Shown: positions 1-12,448, counted from the first letter of the stretch. The stretch is 64,000 nt of DNA from Trogon surrucura (GCA_020746105.1 CM036622.1:15295987-15359986), one strand, 5' to 3'. Numbers and translations are program-made. The notes: generated by a model not told the origin, from the letters alone.

Positions 1-1417
1 TGAACTGCATTTAATCACCTCAAAAATAACTGGTAAGAAATCTCTTAGGCACTGATCATATTTTTTTCACTTCAACCATTTTTAACTCGCTCAGAGAGTG
101 ATCTAAAGGACCTCAGTGGGAAACACACAGGGCTGCCATTTATCTGGTAATTTAAGGGGGACCCATGATACGGCTCATTCATATAAATATAACAGAAATA
201 CAGGTAGTGTTCTTAAAGTGAATTATAGGATTAAACCTCAACCTCTGACAGCTAGATAGCTCCTTGACACTTTTTTTCATTTAGAACAATTTCAATATTT
301 TCACCCATATTGTCATTATTCATCAATCTATGCTTAAAGGAAGCTGATGTGTTGTTACCTGACAATTCAAGATTTATACTTGTGTAATATATCCCATAAG
401 AAAGTTTCCAAAAATATCCCTTGGGATCTTCACATACCACTATAAGGTACCAAACCGTAACTGTACAAAAAGCGGTCAGAGGTGAACAAACAGGTAAACA
501 CAAAGTACACTTAGAAGAGAGGGCTCATGGGGGAATCTCTTCAATAATTGTGTAAATACCAAATTGGGGTGGGGCTCGGTGAACCTTCTGGCCTCAAGCA
601 GCCTGGGAGTCTGGGAGCTGCAGAAGACTTTGCAGGTATATAATAGCCTGTTTGACTACCAGGATTTAAATCAATATAACTGAAACCTATACAGTGTTTC
701 AAAACCATTGATACTGCTCCTGCTCGGTTTTTATGAAGAAATTACCACAGAGAAATTACCGTGAAGACAACTAGGAAATAAGATATTTTGAAATGAAGTT
801 AAACATACTTTCAAACCTGCTTTTAAACCCTGGTCTATTTTAATAAATCACATTACTTTGTTAAAGTCACATGGAATACATAATGCATTTACATTAAAGT
901 TAGATATAGTAATTACAGGTATCCTAACTATTCACAGGAATCCATTTGCAATGACATTTTCACAGGCAAGTTCAGTAGATCTAAGGCAGACAAATGTTCT
1001 AGAGGGATAATGAAAAACAAAACCATGCAGTAGAATTCCTGACAAAATGTTTCTCTGAGCAGCTGGATTACTTTAAATTACAATGCCTAAAATATTAATT
1101 CTCTTCAAAGTTAATGAAAAGTAAGAAGTGTTCATGGAAAAAAAGAAAAGCTAATATTGATCAGTTTGCCTTCACTAAAATGTTGGTTTGCAGCTAAATC
1201 ATAGAATCATAAATAAAATTATTGCATTAAATCTATAATTTCATTTTATTATGAATCTGGAATATATCTGTCCTTTTTCCTCAAAAGCATGTAAATTTTC
1301 TGCATGTATTTAGATTCTCAGATTCAAAACGTGACATTGGAATGTGCTGAGTATTGCCATTTTCTCATTAGAAGATTATTAATGACTGCTGTCATCCTCC
1401 TTTACTATGCGAACTAG
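1..1417. other. AT-rich non-coding stretch
   Basis: I see no gene here. The longest open frame is under 90 codons, has no recognisable motif, and fits chance. There is no obvious repeat family. It is most likely intron or intergenic DNA. Confidence 0.6.
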
Positions 1418-1810
1418 GATCATAGAATATCTCAACTTGGAAAAGACCCATAAAGATCACCAAGTCCAACTCCTTGCTCCTCACAGGACTACCTAAAACT
1501 AAACCTTATGACTAAGAGGATTGTCCAGATGCTCCTTGAACTCTGACAGGCTTGATGCTGTGACTACTTCCCAGGAGAGCCTGTTTCAGTAACAAACTAG
1601 TTTTTCTGTGAAAAACCTTTTCCTAAGGTCTGATACAAACTTCCTCCGATGCAGGTTCCTTCTATTTCCTCATGTCCTATCACTGGTCTCCAGAGAGAGG
1701 AGATCAGCATCTCCCTCTTCGCTCCCCTCCATGAGGAACTTGTAAACTGTCACAAGGTCACCTTCTCTTCTCCAAGCTGAACAAGTCAAGTGACCTCACT
1801 CTGAAGAGTT
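1418..1810 (-). mobile_element. CR1 LINE fragment, diverged 3' part
   Basis: Read on the minus strand this matches the 3' region of an old avian CR1. The low-coordinate end carries the tail-proximal text (TCATAGAATATCTCAACTTGG then AAGACC and CCAAGTCCAACTCC on the plus strand). Further up come the familiar CR1 blocks: the shared summary of a short-frame remnant around TTCCTCATGTCCTATCAC and the CTTCTCTTCTCCAAGCTGAAC block near 1770. Many substitutions and small indels leave no open frame, so it is much older than the neighbouring plus-strand copy. The 5' limit near 1810 is approximate. Confidence 0.75.
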
Positions 1811-1862
1811 GACTTAAGGGGTCTACTGCAAGAAATAAGCATCGAAATCCTGGGAAATCGAA

Positions 1863-2610
1863 ATTTTGGGAAAGAATAACCCCATGTGCCAGTATAGGGT
1901 GGGGACCAACCTGCTGGAGAGCAGCACAGGGGAAAGGGACCTGAGCGTTCTAGTGGACAGCAGGATGACCTTGAGCCAGCAATGTGCCCTTGTGGCCAAG
2001 AAGGCCAATGGCATCCTGGGGTGTATTAGAAGAGGAGTAGCTAATAGGTTGAGGGAGGTCCTCCTGCCCCTCTACTCTGCCCTGGTGAGGCCACATCTGG
2101 AATATTGTGTTCAGTTCTGGGCCCCTCAGCTCAAGAGAGACAGGGAACTGCTTGAGAGAGTCCAGCGCAGAGCCACAAAGATGCTGAAGGGAGTGGAACA
2201 TCTCCCTTATGAGGAAAGGCTGAAGAAGGTGGGTCTCTTTAGCTTGGAGAAGAGGAGGCTGAGGGGTGACCTCATTAATGTTTATAAATATGTCAAGGGG
2301 GAGTATCAGTAGGACGTAGCCAGGCTCTTTTCAGTGACATCCAATGACAGGACAAGGGGCAGTGGGTACAAGCTGGAACATAGGAGGTTCCACAAAAATA
2401 TGAGAAAAAACTTTTTCACTGTGGGGGTGACAGAGCCCTGGCACAGGCTGCCCAGGGAGTTTGTGGAGTCGTCTTCTTTGGAGACATTCAAAACCCACCT
2501 GAATGTGTTCCTGTGCGATCTACTGTAGGCGATCCTGCTCTGGCAGGGGGGATGGACTAGATGATCTTTTGAGGTCACTTCCAACCCCTAACACTCTGTG
2601 ATTCTGTGAT
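1863..2610 (+). mobile_element. CR1 LINE, 5'-truncated, plus orientation
   Basis: The copy starts within the 3' part of CR1 ORF2 (near GGGAAAGAATAACCCCATG) and runs through the 3' untranslated region to the tail repeat CTCTGTGATTCTGTGAT at 2594-2610. Severe 5' truncation is normal for CR1, which is copied by target-primed reverse transcription and often aborts early. It lies directly beside an older CR1 fragment in the opposite orientation, with their 5' ends facing each other about 50 bp apart. The exact 5' edge is uncertain by about 20 bp. Confidence 0.9.
1866..2312 (+). pseudogene. CR1 ORF2 C-terminal remnant
   Basis: A 148-codon open stretch encodes the C-terminal end of CR1 reverse transcriptase. 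Hallmarks are [17 protein letters not shown], then the strongly conserved [13 protein letters not shown] block and the [20 protein letters not shown] block. The frame stops at the TAG near 2310, where the intact family continues into QEDGARLF. A second frame from 2334 carries the rest ([26 protein letters not shown]), so it is broken by a premature stop. The N-terminal endonuclease and the RT catalytic core are missing. It is a dead transposon fragment, not a host gene. Confidence 0.88.
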
Positions 2611-4918
2611 CTGCTCCAAGAATCTTTACTTTATATAAAGTACCGAATACAGCATTAAAAGAGCCAACATGGATTACAACCTTTTAGGATGAGCAAAAGA
2701 AGCTGACTACTGGTTTTGGAAAATGTCTCCATAATTAGAACAATGGATGAGCTGGGAAGAAACAGTTGCTCTGTCTTCACAGATTTATGATATAAAACAA
2801 ACTAGCATCCATGGTATCATCCTGTTTTATACATCTTCAGGTGAAACAGTGAGTAAAGAAAGAAAAGGCAAATTATTTATTAATTTCCCAATATCTACAA
2901 ATCTGTGTAGCATACACAAAGAGATAAGACAAATCATTGTATTTGAAGTCTGGTTGGGTCAGGATTTTTAATAAAAAAAGAAAAAAAAAAGAGACATCAA
3001 GCAGTAGATTCCATCAGTTTGGTAAACAAATATCACCGTCTCTGCAACAGATTTGTCCCATAACGCGTTCACACACATGTACAACAAGGTGGTCACAACA
3101 GCTTTCAAGAATAGCATATCTTGTGCATTTAATCTTTCCCTGGCCATTAATTCAAACTTTCTGTCTTAGAAAATATCCATAGCAGCAGATATTCTTTGTG
3201 CAAACATTTTCCCACTCCACATATATAAGCAAATCAGGAGAGCAACTGGGAAAATTCTCCTTTGTGGAGAAAAATTGAGATATATTTTTGTGATAAATTA
3301 TTATAGTTTCAGAACACAAAGAGTGGGAATATCTAAACATAATTCCAGTAAATAAAACTGAATCACATCAAACCTTTTAACATCTTGGTGAAAAATGACT
3401 AAAGTTTTATCGGAAAATAAAGTCTCAAACCCCTCTATTTCCTAAAGAAATTCTGCACACTCAGAATTAAAGAATACCTGCAAATAAGCTTATGATGCAA
3501 AATAGAATGATACAATATGAAATAACTGTTATTTCCTTTTCCATTTGTTTATTTTTTTAATAAAAAGTATATAGCTGTACATGAAAGCACATCCTTGTTG
3601 AATCGATTACATTTCTCTTCACTCGCACGCCACTTGCGCGATACAGGTAGGCAAAGCACATCTCCAAGTACAATACTGCTTTCCTTAGCAAACAAACCGA
3701 ACAGCCAACTGTATTATTTCACAGCTGTAACCATCCCAGACCAACTGAATGTCACTCACTCTCTTTATCCTAAAAGATACCAGGAGGGAGAAGATAAAAA
3801 AGAGCTAGTTTATTAAAGCAGCTTCACTATTATCTGTCTAACCAATAAAATCACCTATTCAATTTGGTTGGATTTTCAATGCAATTTTGAAAAATCCTTT
3901 ATGCCTGAGCAGAAGGCTGTACCCAGTTCTCTTCTCCACATGAAACTGCCAAGTGTGGTCATGCAACGGCCCCAAATTACTGCTCTGAGGGGAAAGGAAC
4001 ATCACCAGAACAGAAAAGCAGAGAGAGATAAATATTACTCCCACACACAACATGATCTCACATTTCATTTATCTTATTTTAAGAACCGAGCTACAGAAAT
4101 AGATGCAGTTTCCAATTTGACCTTTCCCTTCCTCTTCCTAATCCTATTTCAAATAATCATGATTTCAAAGATTCAAAATGACTACGGCATCCCTCAGTGG
4201 TCAGTGACCCTCAAGCCGGCACAAAGCGAAACTGGCACAGATGTAAAATACAGCTGCTTCAAAGGCACTTTCTTGGATCAGTCTCCCCTAAAATGTGTCT
4301 GTAAGTCCCCATTACCATTTGCCAATAAAGAAGACCAATACTTGGAAAGGATTACTTACGTTCTTCATATCTAAACAATAAGAAAAAAAAAAAAAGAAAC
4401 CAAAATCACACAACAGTATTGCTCCAGCTCACTGTATTCAGACTTATAGTGCTGGGATTTCGCACAGAATAGGAGTGCAAGGAGAGGAAAAGAAGAGTGT
4501 GAGAGTATATACACAAAAGTTTAAGTTTTAACCACTATGTATTTTGACCAGTAAATGCATCTCTGTGCCCCACATTACCTTCCTTTGTCTAAATCATGTA
4601 CTGTCCATGATATACAAAGGAAAAAGATTTTATAAAGGTAGCTAATATTGAAATACCTTAATTTCAGAAAGGATGGAATATTTAACTCTCCTTTAAGAGA
4701 AATTAATCTTTGGAAATTCACTGTGTAGATAGCTGTAAATCAATGCATCCAGAAATCTCAATTTTCCCCGATACTCACCAAACAAGATGAAACTATTAAA
4801 AGTTTGAGTCAGGAGAAGATTCAGATCTACAATATCACCTGGAGGGCAATTCAGCACAGGAATATAGAGAACCTTCATGAACATCATGAATTTGGTTTGT
4901 CAATTTTTACTAAGCAAT
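2611..4918. other. Unique AT-rich stretch with one chance-like open frame
   Basis: No gene is supported. The longest frame (3868-4374, plus, 168 codons) has no motif, no clear splice context and a composition expected by chance in a window this size. An A-run at about 4382-4394 acts as a polypyrimidine tract on the minus strand and sits next to a good donor (see the microexon-like element at 4360-4370). Confidence 0.5.
4360..4370 (-). other. Microexon-like splice pair, 11 nt
   Basis: On the minus strand a long T-rich tract followed by ATTGTTTAG is separated by only 11 nt (ATATGAAGAAC) from the donor GTAAGTAATC at 4359. Both signals match vertebrate consensus well. An 11-nt exon would shift frame, and good donors occur by chance, so this is only a candidate. 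It lies on the strand of the proposed large gene. Confidence 0.15.
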
Positions 4919-5369
4919 GTACCTGGTGAGGCCACATCTGGAATATTGTGTCCAGTTCTGGGCCCCTCAGCTCAAGAAGGACAGGGAACTGCTTGAGAGA
5001 GTCCAGCGTAGAGCCACAAAGATGCTGAAGGGAGTGGAGCATCTCCCTTATGAGGAAAGGCTGAAGGAGCTGGATCTCTTTAGCTTGGAGAAGAGGAGGC
5101 TGAGGGGTGACCTCATTAATGTTTATAAATATGTCAAGGGGGAATGTCAGGAGGACGGAGCCAGGCTCTTTTCAGCGGCATCCACTGACAAGACAAGGGG
5201 CAATGGGTGGAAGCTGGAACACAGGAGGTTCCATAAAAATATGAGGAAAAACTTTTTTACTGTGAGGGTGACCGAGCACTGGAACAGGCTGCCCAGGGAG
5301 GTTGTGGAATCTCCTTCTCTGGAGACATTCAAAACCCGCCTGGACGCGTTCCTGTGCGCTCTAGTGTAG
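4919..5369 (+). pseudogene. CR1 ORF2 C-terminal remnant, frame still open
   Basis: The frame stays open through the end of ORF2. It carries [13 protein letters not shown] near the start, [20 protein letters not shown] in the middle, and [36 protein letters not shown] at the end, closing at TAG 5367-5369. The intact frame over 150 codons points to a rather recent insertion. The catalytic parts of the enzyme are absent, so it cannot move by itself. Confidence 0.88.
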
Positions 5370-5449
5370 GTGATCCTGCTCCAGCAGGGGGGTTGGACTA
5401 GATGATCTTTAAGGTCCCTTCCAACCTTTAACATTCTGTGATTCTGTGA
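4919..5449 (+). mobile_element. CR1 LINE, 5'-truncated, plus orientation
   Basis: The element begins abruptly at CTGGTGAGGCCACATCTGG, inside the C-terminal ORF2 region, and runs to the tail ACATTCTGTGATTCTGTGA. It is close in sequence to the copies at 1863-2610 and 8633-9390, which suggests the same or closely related CR1 subfamilies. The abrupt left edge against unrelated AT-rich DNA marks the truncation point. Confidence 0.92.
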
Positions 5450-8400
5450 CATCTAGCAAACATTATAAACGCCCGACGAAAGACTTTATACCCTCTTAAG
5501 ACTATCCCTCCTCCCATCAGCTTCCTATCTCCTGCTTCTTGATAATAGCTTGGAAACATGCAAAGAGCTTTAAATCTAAAACCAGGAGTGCTTTGAAACT
5601 TTCAGCAGAGGAGTTTCAGCCTTTGCCTCTATCAGAATTGGCAAAGATCATTCACATATAAACATATCAAATATTCAACTGACACTAGTGTAAAAACTTG
5701 AATCACCTTCCTGCTACTCACTCCCACAGAAACTTCAGGGTAAAAAATTGTAAGAGAAAATGACAAAATGCACAGAGAAGAGAGACAGAAAAAACATAAA
5801 AAGATTTAATGCGACCTTTAACACTATGCAAAAGTAAAGAATTCTGCATTCATGAACAAGAAGAGCAGGAGAACTAAATGGTGTTATTTTCTGCTCTTAT
5901 CACAAACTAAGCAGAATTTTAATCAGGTGTCTCTGGAGTTATCAATGCAGTTACCTGGAATTTACAAAAGCCTGGAGACACAATGCCAAATAAGAATTAG
6001 AGGAAAGTTAAAACTAAGAAATTGGAAAAATGGGAGCATAGAAATGTTGTGTTAATGTTGATCTACTGAAAATAGATAGATAACTAACTAACTAAATAAC
6101 CAATCAAGACTTTCCTGAAGAAGGCCAGTATGCACGGAATGGATGGCTACCTTTGCTGATTGTACACACTGAATATCAGAACTTGCTTAGAACTGCAAAA
6201 ACACAAAACATACACTGCAAGCCTAAAAGAGCCAGGAAATGGGAGATTTCCGGAGGCAGTAACCAGCAATGGTTTTCCAGAATCTCCCTCTCTACACCAC
6301 GGGACAGGATGTGCACACAAGTCCAAGTCAACACGCCAGATGGTTGCCCCCAGGAAGCCCTGTTGCCTCTCCTCCCTCACACAGGGATTCACAGACAAGA
6401 CCCCTCCCACACCAGATCTCTTCTGAGTGACATGACACAGCCCCAACAGCCTACTCACTTAATGTTTCTGTGAGTTGTAGATCCACGTGGTTATACACTA
6501 AAACCTTATTCTGACATGCCTTTCCAATTACCAGCTTTCCAAGATTAAAAGGAGACAAACTTGTGGGTTATCCAAATTATGTGTCAGCTAAACCACACCA
6601 AACTATATGAAACTCTCAATAAATCTAACTAAACAAGAACTGTCAGTTAAGCATGTTGATAAATTTAATGCAGATGGAAATGTGATTACTACACACTTGC
6701 TTTTCCAGATTCTAAATTAATGGCAACTGTTCACAAAAGAAACGTGAAGAGAAGCACCTGGAAATTAGAATTCCTACTCTATGCCAAGTCCTGAAATTTA
6801 AAAACAGTTTTCATCACATGATTTGCAAATGAGATTCTTCTTTTATTTAAATTAGTTACTTCATCATAATGTTACAGTGAGGACAAAGAAAAACAGTTTT
6901 TATTTACTTCTGAACTGAATGCACTGTCCTACACCTATATCAAACTAGTAAACTCTATTTTTGTATTAAAGTAGTAAAATATCTGTTTTTTTCATTAAAA
7001 TAGTAAAATGTCTACTTTGATCCCAATGAAATAGATTATCTATTCAGAAAGGACACTCAAATTTAGTGAAGGGCTGAAGCCTGATGTTTCAGGGCAAACC
7101 ATGCAGATGATCTTGTGGAAGAGTTTACAGCAAGAGGCGAAGTTGGCAGAAAGCAATAGTCAGACCCATCTTCTGCTACAAATCCAAGGAAAATATATGT
7201 GGAGCATGGCACAGGTGCTCATTATTGCTACGATTATAGGTTGAAAAATGAAACATAGTCCCGATTCAGTACAGCAAATTCAAAATAATTTAGTATTTGC
7301 TACCATAAGCTCTTCTGTGTATAGTCAATAGGATGAATATCCAACTCAGTCATATTATATTTTTGACACATGCAAAATTTCATTACCAGAGAATGCCTAT
7401 TTGTATTTAAATGAGCTTGTGTTGCGCACAACAGATTTGACACACATGACAGTCTACCTTATAAAAACAGAAGGTGAAAAGGGTATTTAACTTTTAGCTG
7501 CTTACTGCTTCTGCATTAGATGGACATATTTGCAGAGCTACTCTGAGGGATTTTGTTACAGCTTGTAAAAGGGGATTATCAAACTGTTCTTTCCAATTTG
7601 TGTGAAAAACACTCAGTTGCACACCAATATCCATCAGCATGATAAACTCTGGCTCCGACACATATAAGAGCAATTCATGATTGAAACTGACACAGAGAAC
7701 TACTTTAATCAACTAATAATCACTCAGAATTACCTCCAAGAAAATCCCTATAGCTTCAGTATTTAGATTAAGTGTCAAGGCTCAGCCAGAACTTCTTATG
7801 GAGAAGGCAGCTTCTTGTACAACAAATCTCAGTTAAGTTGACAAGAGTTAATGTACCTGGCAGCGCCTAAGCAGATGGCAGGTTTAGGCACAGAATGCTG
7901 ATGACACTGGAGCTTTGTGCCACTAACAGAAGTCATTAAGATGAAAGACCTTTCAGATGAGTCAGTTCTGTAATTTATGACAATAAAATCACTCTTAGGA
8001 TAAAATATTTCAGCTAAAGAATGAATTTACTTGGAGGATGCTTGACACAGCTCCTTTTGTTTGTTGAAATATGTGAAATATTATAGAGCATTATTCGTCA
8101 TACACTAGATTAATTTTTTTAAAAAAATCTATGTACAGAGATAATATTGCACACTGTGAAACAAGATTTATATCAGGTTTGGTTAGGTGTGGTTCAGCCA
8201 GACTGAATACCAGGCCAATTAGCAAAACATTGGATTAATTGATCAGACTTCAAGTATATACACGTAAACCTACAGCATCTATAGATATTAAAAAAAAAAA
8301 AAAAAAAAACAGGGCAAAAAACAGAACAGTGAAGAACACCTAGTTTCAGACAGGAAACCAAAACATTTCTCTGTCAGCTGATCCGTGGAGAAGTCTGTAG

Positions 8401-8632
8401 AGATGCCACCTTGAACGGGAAGACCAGCCTAAATACTGCAGGGTGTAGGGCTAAACTGTGCAAATTGACATCAGGTTTGTGGGTAACCACTGTCTAATTC
8501 ATCTGTGGACACCTGCTGACTTGCTTGACTTCTTGACAATATTGCCGTCTGGTACCGGCTGAAAGACCTGCTAATAATAACACTAAAGAAATTTTTGTCT
8601 TGTAGGGTCTGCCCTTAAAACGACATTCTTAT
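5450..8632. other. Unique AT-rich stretch
   Basis: I see no supported gene. A patch at about 6230-6440 is richer in G+C and open in several frames on both strands, but shows no protein motif. A short run of AACT units lies near 6079-6095. An A20 run lies at 8290-8309. Confidence 0.5.
8290..8309. repeat. Poly-A run, 20 nt
   Basis: An uninterrupted run of 20 A. I see no recognisable retrocopy directly upstream, so it is treated as a simple repeat or the remains of an old tail. Confidence 0.8.
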
Positions 8633-9390
8633 AATCACAGAATGTTAGGGGTTACAAGCGACCTTGAAAGATCATCTAGTACAACGCACCTGCCAGAGCA
8701 GGATCACCCAGAGTAGGTCACACAGGAAAGTGTCCAGGCGGGGTCTGAATGTCTCCAGAGAAGAAGACTTCACAACCTCCCTGGGCAGCCTGTGCCAGGG
8801 CTCTGTCACCCTCACAGTGAAAAAGTTTTTTCTAACATTTTTCTGGAACCTCCCATGCTCCAGCTTGCACCTGTGGCCCCTTGTCCTATCCCTGTATATC
8901 ACTGAAAAGAGCCTGGCTCCGTCCTCCTGACATTCCCCCTTGACATATTTATAAACATTAATGAGGTCACCCCTCAGCCTCCTCTTCTCCAAGCTAAAGA
9001 GACCCAGCTCCTTCAGCCTTTCCTCATAAGGGAGATGCTCCACTCCCTTCAGCATCTTTGTGGCTCTGCACTGGACTGTCTCCAGCAGTTCCTTGTCTCT
9101 CTTGAGCTGAGGGGCCCAGAACTGGACACAATATTCCAGATGTGGCCTCACCAGGGCAGAGTAGAGGGGCAGGAGGACCTCTCTTGAACTACTCATTACT
9201 CCCCTTCTAATACACCCCAGGACGCCATTGGCCTTCTTGGCCACAAGGGCACAGTGCTGGCTCACGGTCATCCTGCTGTCCACTAGAACCCCCTGGTCTC
9301 TTTCCCCTACGCTGCTCTCCAGCAGTTCAGTCCCTAACCTGCACTGGTGCATGGGGTTGTTCTTTCCCAGGTGCCACACTGCGTCTTTTG
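8633..9390 (-). mobile_element. CR1 LINE, 5'-truncated, minus orientation
   Basis: The plus strand starts with AATCACAGAATGTTAGGGG, the reverse complement of the CR1 tail, and ends near 9390 past TTCTTTCCCAGGTGCC. It covers the C-terminal third of ORF2 plus the short 3' untranslated region. It is the longest and best preserved CR1 copy here. Confidence 0.92.
8672..9379 (-). pseudogene. CR1 ORF2 C-terminal remnant, 235 codons open
   Basis: An open frame runs through nearly the whole copy and past the normal ORF2 end into the 3' region. Blocks in order: [17 protein letters not shown] (about residues 17-33), [17 protein letters not shown] (about 43-59), [18 protein letters not shown] (about 76-93), [20 protein letters not shown] (about 117-136), [15 protein letters not shown] (about 190-204). 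The long undamaged frame implies a young insertion. The endonuclease domain and the RT active site are not present, so it has no independent function. Confidence 0.88.
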
Positions 9391-12104
9391 CCAGTTAGGA
9401 GGACATTTATTTATGAAATAAAGCAAAGAAAGCCTCAGAGAGTGCATATACACCACATTTCTTGCATTTAATGCATTTTTTGTTTTACTGTAGCTGAGTA
9501 AGTAAAAACACATATATTACACTTAAACATAAGCAAAAGAAGCTGCTGCTCCTGCAGTCACTTTTTTGGCTGATTATATCCTATTTCCAAACAGTTCACA
9601 TTGTTCTGAAAAAAAAAAAAAAAAAAGGTTGGCTATGTGGATACCTACTTCTCTAAATCTGAATTTGTTTCTCAGGCAAGCTAAATATAGACTCTAACTG
9701 TTATTTCCAAGATTTTGTACTAATGCTGGCTTTAGAGATTTCTGATACAGCTTTTCTCAGGAAAAGACTCACATTCTGGTGCCAACAACAATAATCTGAC
9801 TTAACTGTTCTTTTAAATTCAACTGTAGAGCATTTGTGTGTTGCATTAATTGATCTCACCTAAGGAAATAATGTCACTGTGCCAATTCAAAACGTGTTAA
9901 TAGAATATATGCTACAACAGCCTGGAGCTGCACAATACTTATACTAAAAGTATTTTATAATTATATAAGGATGAACTATGCCAAGTCAAAACATGCCCTG
10001 CAGGGGTGGGGGGGAAACAAAAAGCCCACAGAATTGCTTCATTATTATTGGTTTGTGAAAATTCTGTGGAAAGTCTTCTTGAAAAGTCTGAGGATTGGCC
10101 CTCCCTTAGCCAGGACTTCTGCACAATTTCAGTTGCTGACGCTGTCCCCATTCAGGATAAAATAAACCTTGAGGAAAGAGAGAGATTTCATACTGAAGGG
10201 TATTAGTTGCTCACTGTTTATTTCACTGGCATTAAACTACTACTGAGGAAATTATAACAATTACAACCTTAGCAAAATCTAAAGCTGTATGAGAAAGGCA
10301 GTGGTGCAACCAGAGAAACAACCTTCTGTTAGCAAGATGTTAAGTGCTTAGGGAGGGTATCAGAAAATATTAAATCTCTCATAAGAAATGGGACAAGTTA
10401 TGATGGTTGTAGGAACCATTATTCTGAATTTCCTGACTTCAAGTGGGTAAATTTCATCAATAATGTCACATTAATGCAGTTATTTGCATTTAATGTACTC
10501 ATGTTTATTTAAAAAAAAAAAAAAGTCACTTCAACAAGCCATACTCTGAGATACACTCTGGGTAAGTAAATGTCAAGCAGCAGGAGAAATTTAAGTTACA
10601 CAATAACACAGATGTGCGCCATAAGTAAAAACACTTTTTATTTATTTATTTTGCTGTGTGCCATGCAAAAGCCTCTTGGGAAGAAGTCCATCGGTCCTTT
10701 TTATAGCAAAGCTCATTTTTATGTGTATAGCTGAAGACACTCGGTGGGACTCTATAAACTAAAACGCAAAAGGAGGACCTACTGAAAAATCTTCATCTTA
10801 AAATATAACAAAACCACGTTTTTAAAAAATTTGCCATGATGGTTTAGATAAACTGTTTCAATAAATCATGCAGGATTCTAATGCCTTTCCCACGCAAAGT
10901 ACACAATGTCCTTTTATTATTACTAGAAGGTGACTTGGAGATTGTGTCTTTTGCACAATCTGCTGGGCTGCCTACCTGATAAATAATCCTTGCACTGGAG
11001 CCCTACAAGAAGGCCAGTTTCAGTGCCGTGGACTGTGTTGCTCACACCTGCACATCTGCAGCACTGCCAAATGGTTTTCTAAGCATTTCCCTTAAGAAAA
11101 CATTGATGTGATATTTAGGGTGTCCTTGCTACATACCTGTATAACCTTGCTGGGGGAAAATGAAAGACAAGGTTGTGGTTTTTTTCCCCACTAACAATAT
11201 AAATGCTACTAAAGAGATTTCTTTAGTATATAAAGTGCGAGATGCTAGGGGAAAAAAAAAAAAAAGACACTATTAAACTCTTACACTAAGTGTCAATTAA
11301 GAGCAGGGATTATACAAATGAAATAAGTGGAACCACTCATGTTCTCAGACAACATGTACACTTTAAAATGTATTTGATATGTATCATTAAATTTATATTT
11401 TTTACTCCAAAATATATATTCACAAAATTAAATCATGAAGCCTTAATACAAATTCCATAAAGAACAAAACAGATGTCTACATATTTTCATGTGAGTAGCA
11501 AGAATTTTACCACTGCTGCAAGCTCAGAATTTAGGAAAGCAGCTTCCTATCTTGACATATTTTTTTCAGCTGAACAACTCTGAGTAACACTTTGTTGTGA
11601 TGGACATATTTTTAGGTATCTTGAGATATGCACATAGACAAACGCTTCACAAAGTATTATTTTAAAATCAAACACATTGAAAAATAACTTCTACCTGCTG
11701 GCAACCCACAAGAGTATAAGAGGTAACACAAGTCCGTCCAGCAAGTTCACAACAACAAAACTCAATTGAAAGTATGAGAGAGTTTCAAAACGGAGCAAGT
11801 GTCCAGCACATACACCTAGAATATCCTCTCTGTCTTCAGCGGTTTATGGATTTCCACGATTGAAGTGCTGGGTGTTCTTTGGAGGGTTTTTTTCTTTGCT
11901 TTATTGTTTGGAGGTTTTGTGGAGGCTTTGGTTTTGTTTTGGAATGAGTGCTTCATGGATTTCTTTTCTTTGCCAGACTTCAATCATACCTTAAGCCCAT
12001 ATCAACTTTTATTATCTACAGTTTCCTGCAGCACAAGTTTATGCACTGAACTGTAGTCCTTTTTGTTTGCTCGAAGCCAGCTCTTGCTAGTTTCATTTAT
12101 TTCC
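9391..12104. other. Unique AT-rich stretch with A-runs
   Basis: No gene supported. It holds A-runs at 9609-9626 (18 nt), 10511-10524 (14 nt) and about 11251-11264. Open frames are short and show no motif. Confidence 0.55.
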
Positions 12105-12445
12105 TCTTGTTCTGTTCTTAGATGAGAGAGCGAACATTTCTTCCCTATTCATTTTCTCCATGCCACTTACAATTTTATAGCATTCTAAAATAAGCTCCCT
12201 TTTTTCAAGATAAAGAGTCCTAACCAATTTAGTCCTTCCTTGGGCAGAAATCATTGCATACCCTTGATCATACTCACTACCCTTTTTAGAATCTACCCCA
12301 TTTCTACAACATGTTTTTTGGGAGATGAAGATCAGAATCGGCCTGGACACTGAACACGCAGGCACACCACAGAATTGTTCAGTGTCACAACGATGCTCTG
12401 TTCTGCTTTCTATTTCTTCGCAATAATTCCTAACATTGCATTGTG
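12105..12445 (-). mobile_element. Ancient CR1/L3-like LINE fragment
   Basis: The plus strand carries a heavily worn form of the 3' ORF2 region of the L3/CR1 group. Recognisable pieces in order are CCATTTTCTCCATGCC-like text, AGTCCTAACCAATTTAGTCC, CCTTGATCATACTCACTACCC, TTGGGAGATGAAGATCAGAA, and CAATAATTCCTAACATTGCA at the right end. Order and spacing fit the family as I know it, but divergence is high and there are many small gaps. It is far older than the three well-preserved CR1 copies. The edges are approximate, and I could not align it. Confidence 0.6.
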
Positions 12446-12448
12446 TGT

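Noticed and set aside
1866..2312. [23 protein letters not shown] frame as a host gene
   Set aside because: It is the CR1 ORF2 C-terminus, seen three times in the window with CR1 tails, so it was annotated as transposon remnant.
3868..4374. 168-codon plus frame
   Set aside because: No motif, no splice support and no codon pattern. A frame of this length is expected by chance in 64 kb on two strands.
8290..8309. Poly-A runs as tails of processed pseudogenes
   Set aside because: No coding or RNA-derived sequence is seen upstream of any of the A-runs, and no flanking target duplications were found by eye.
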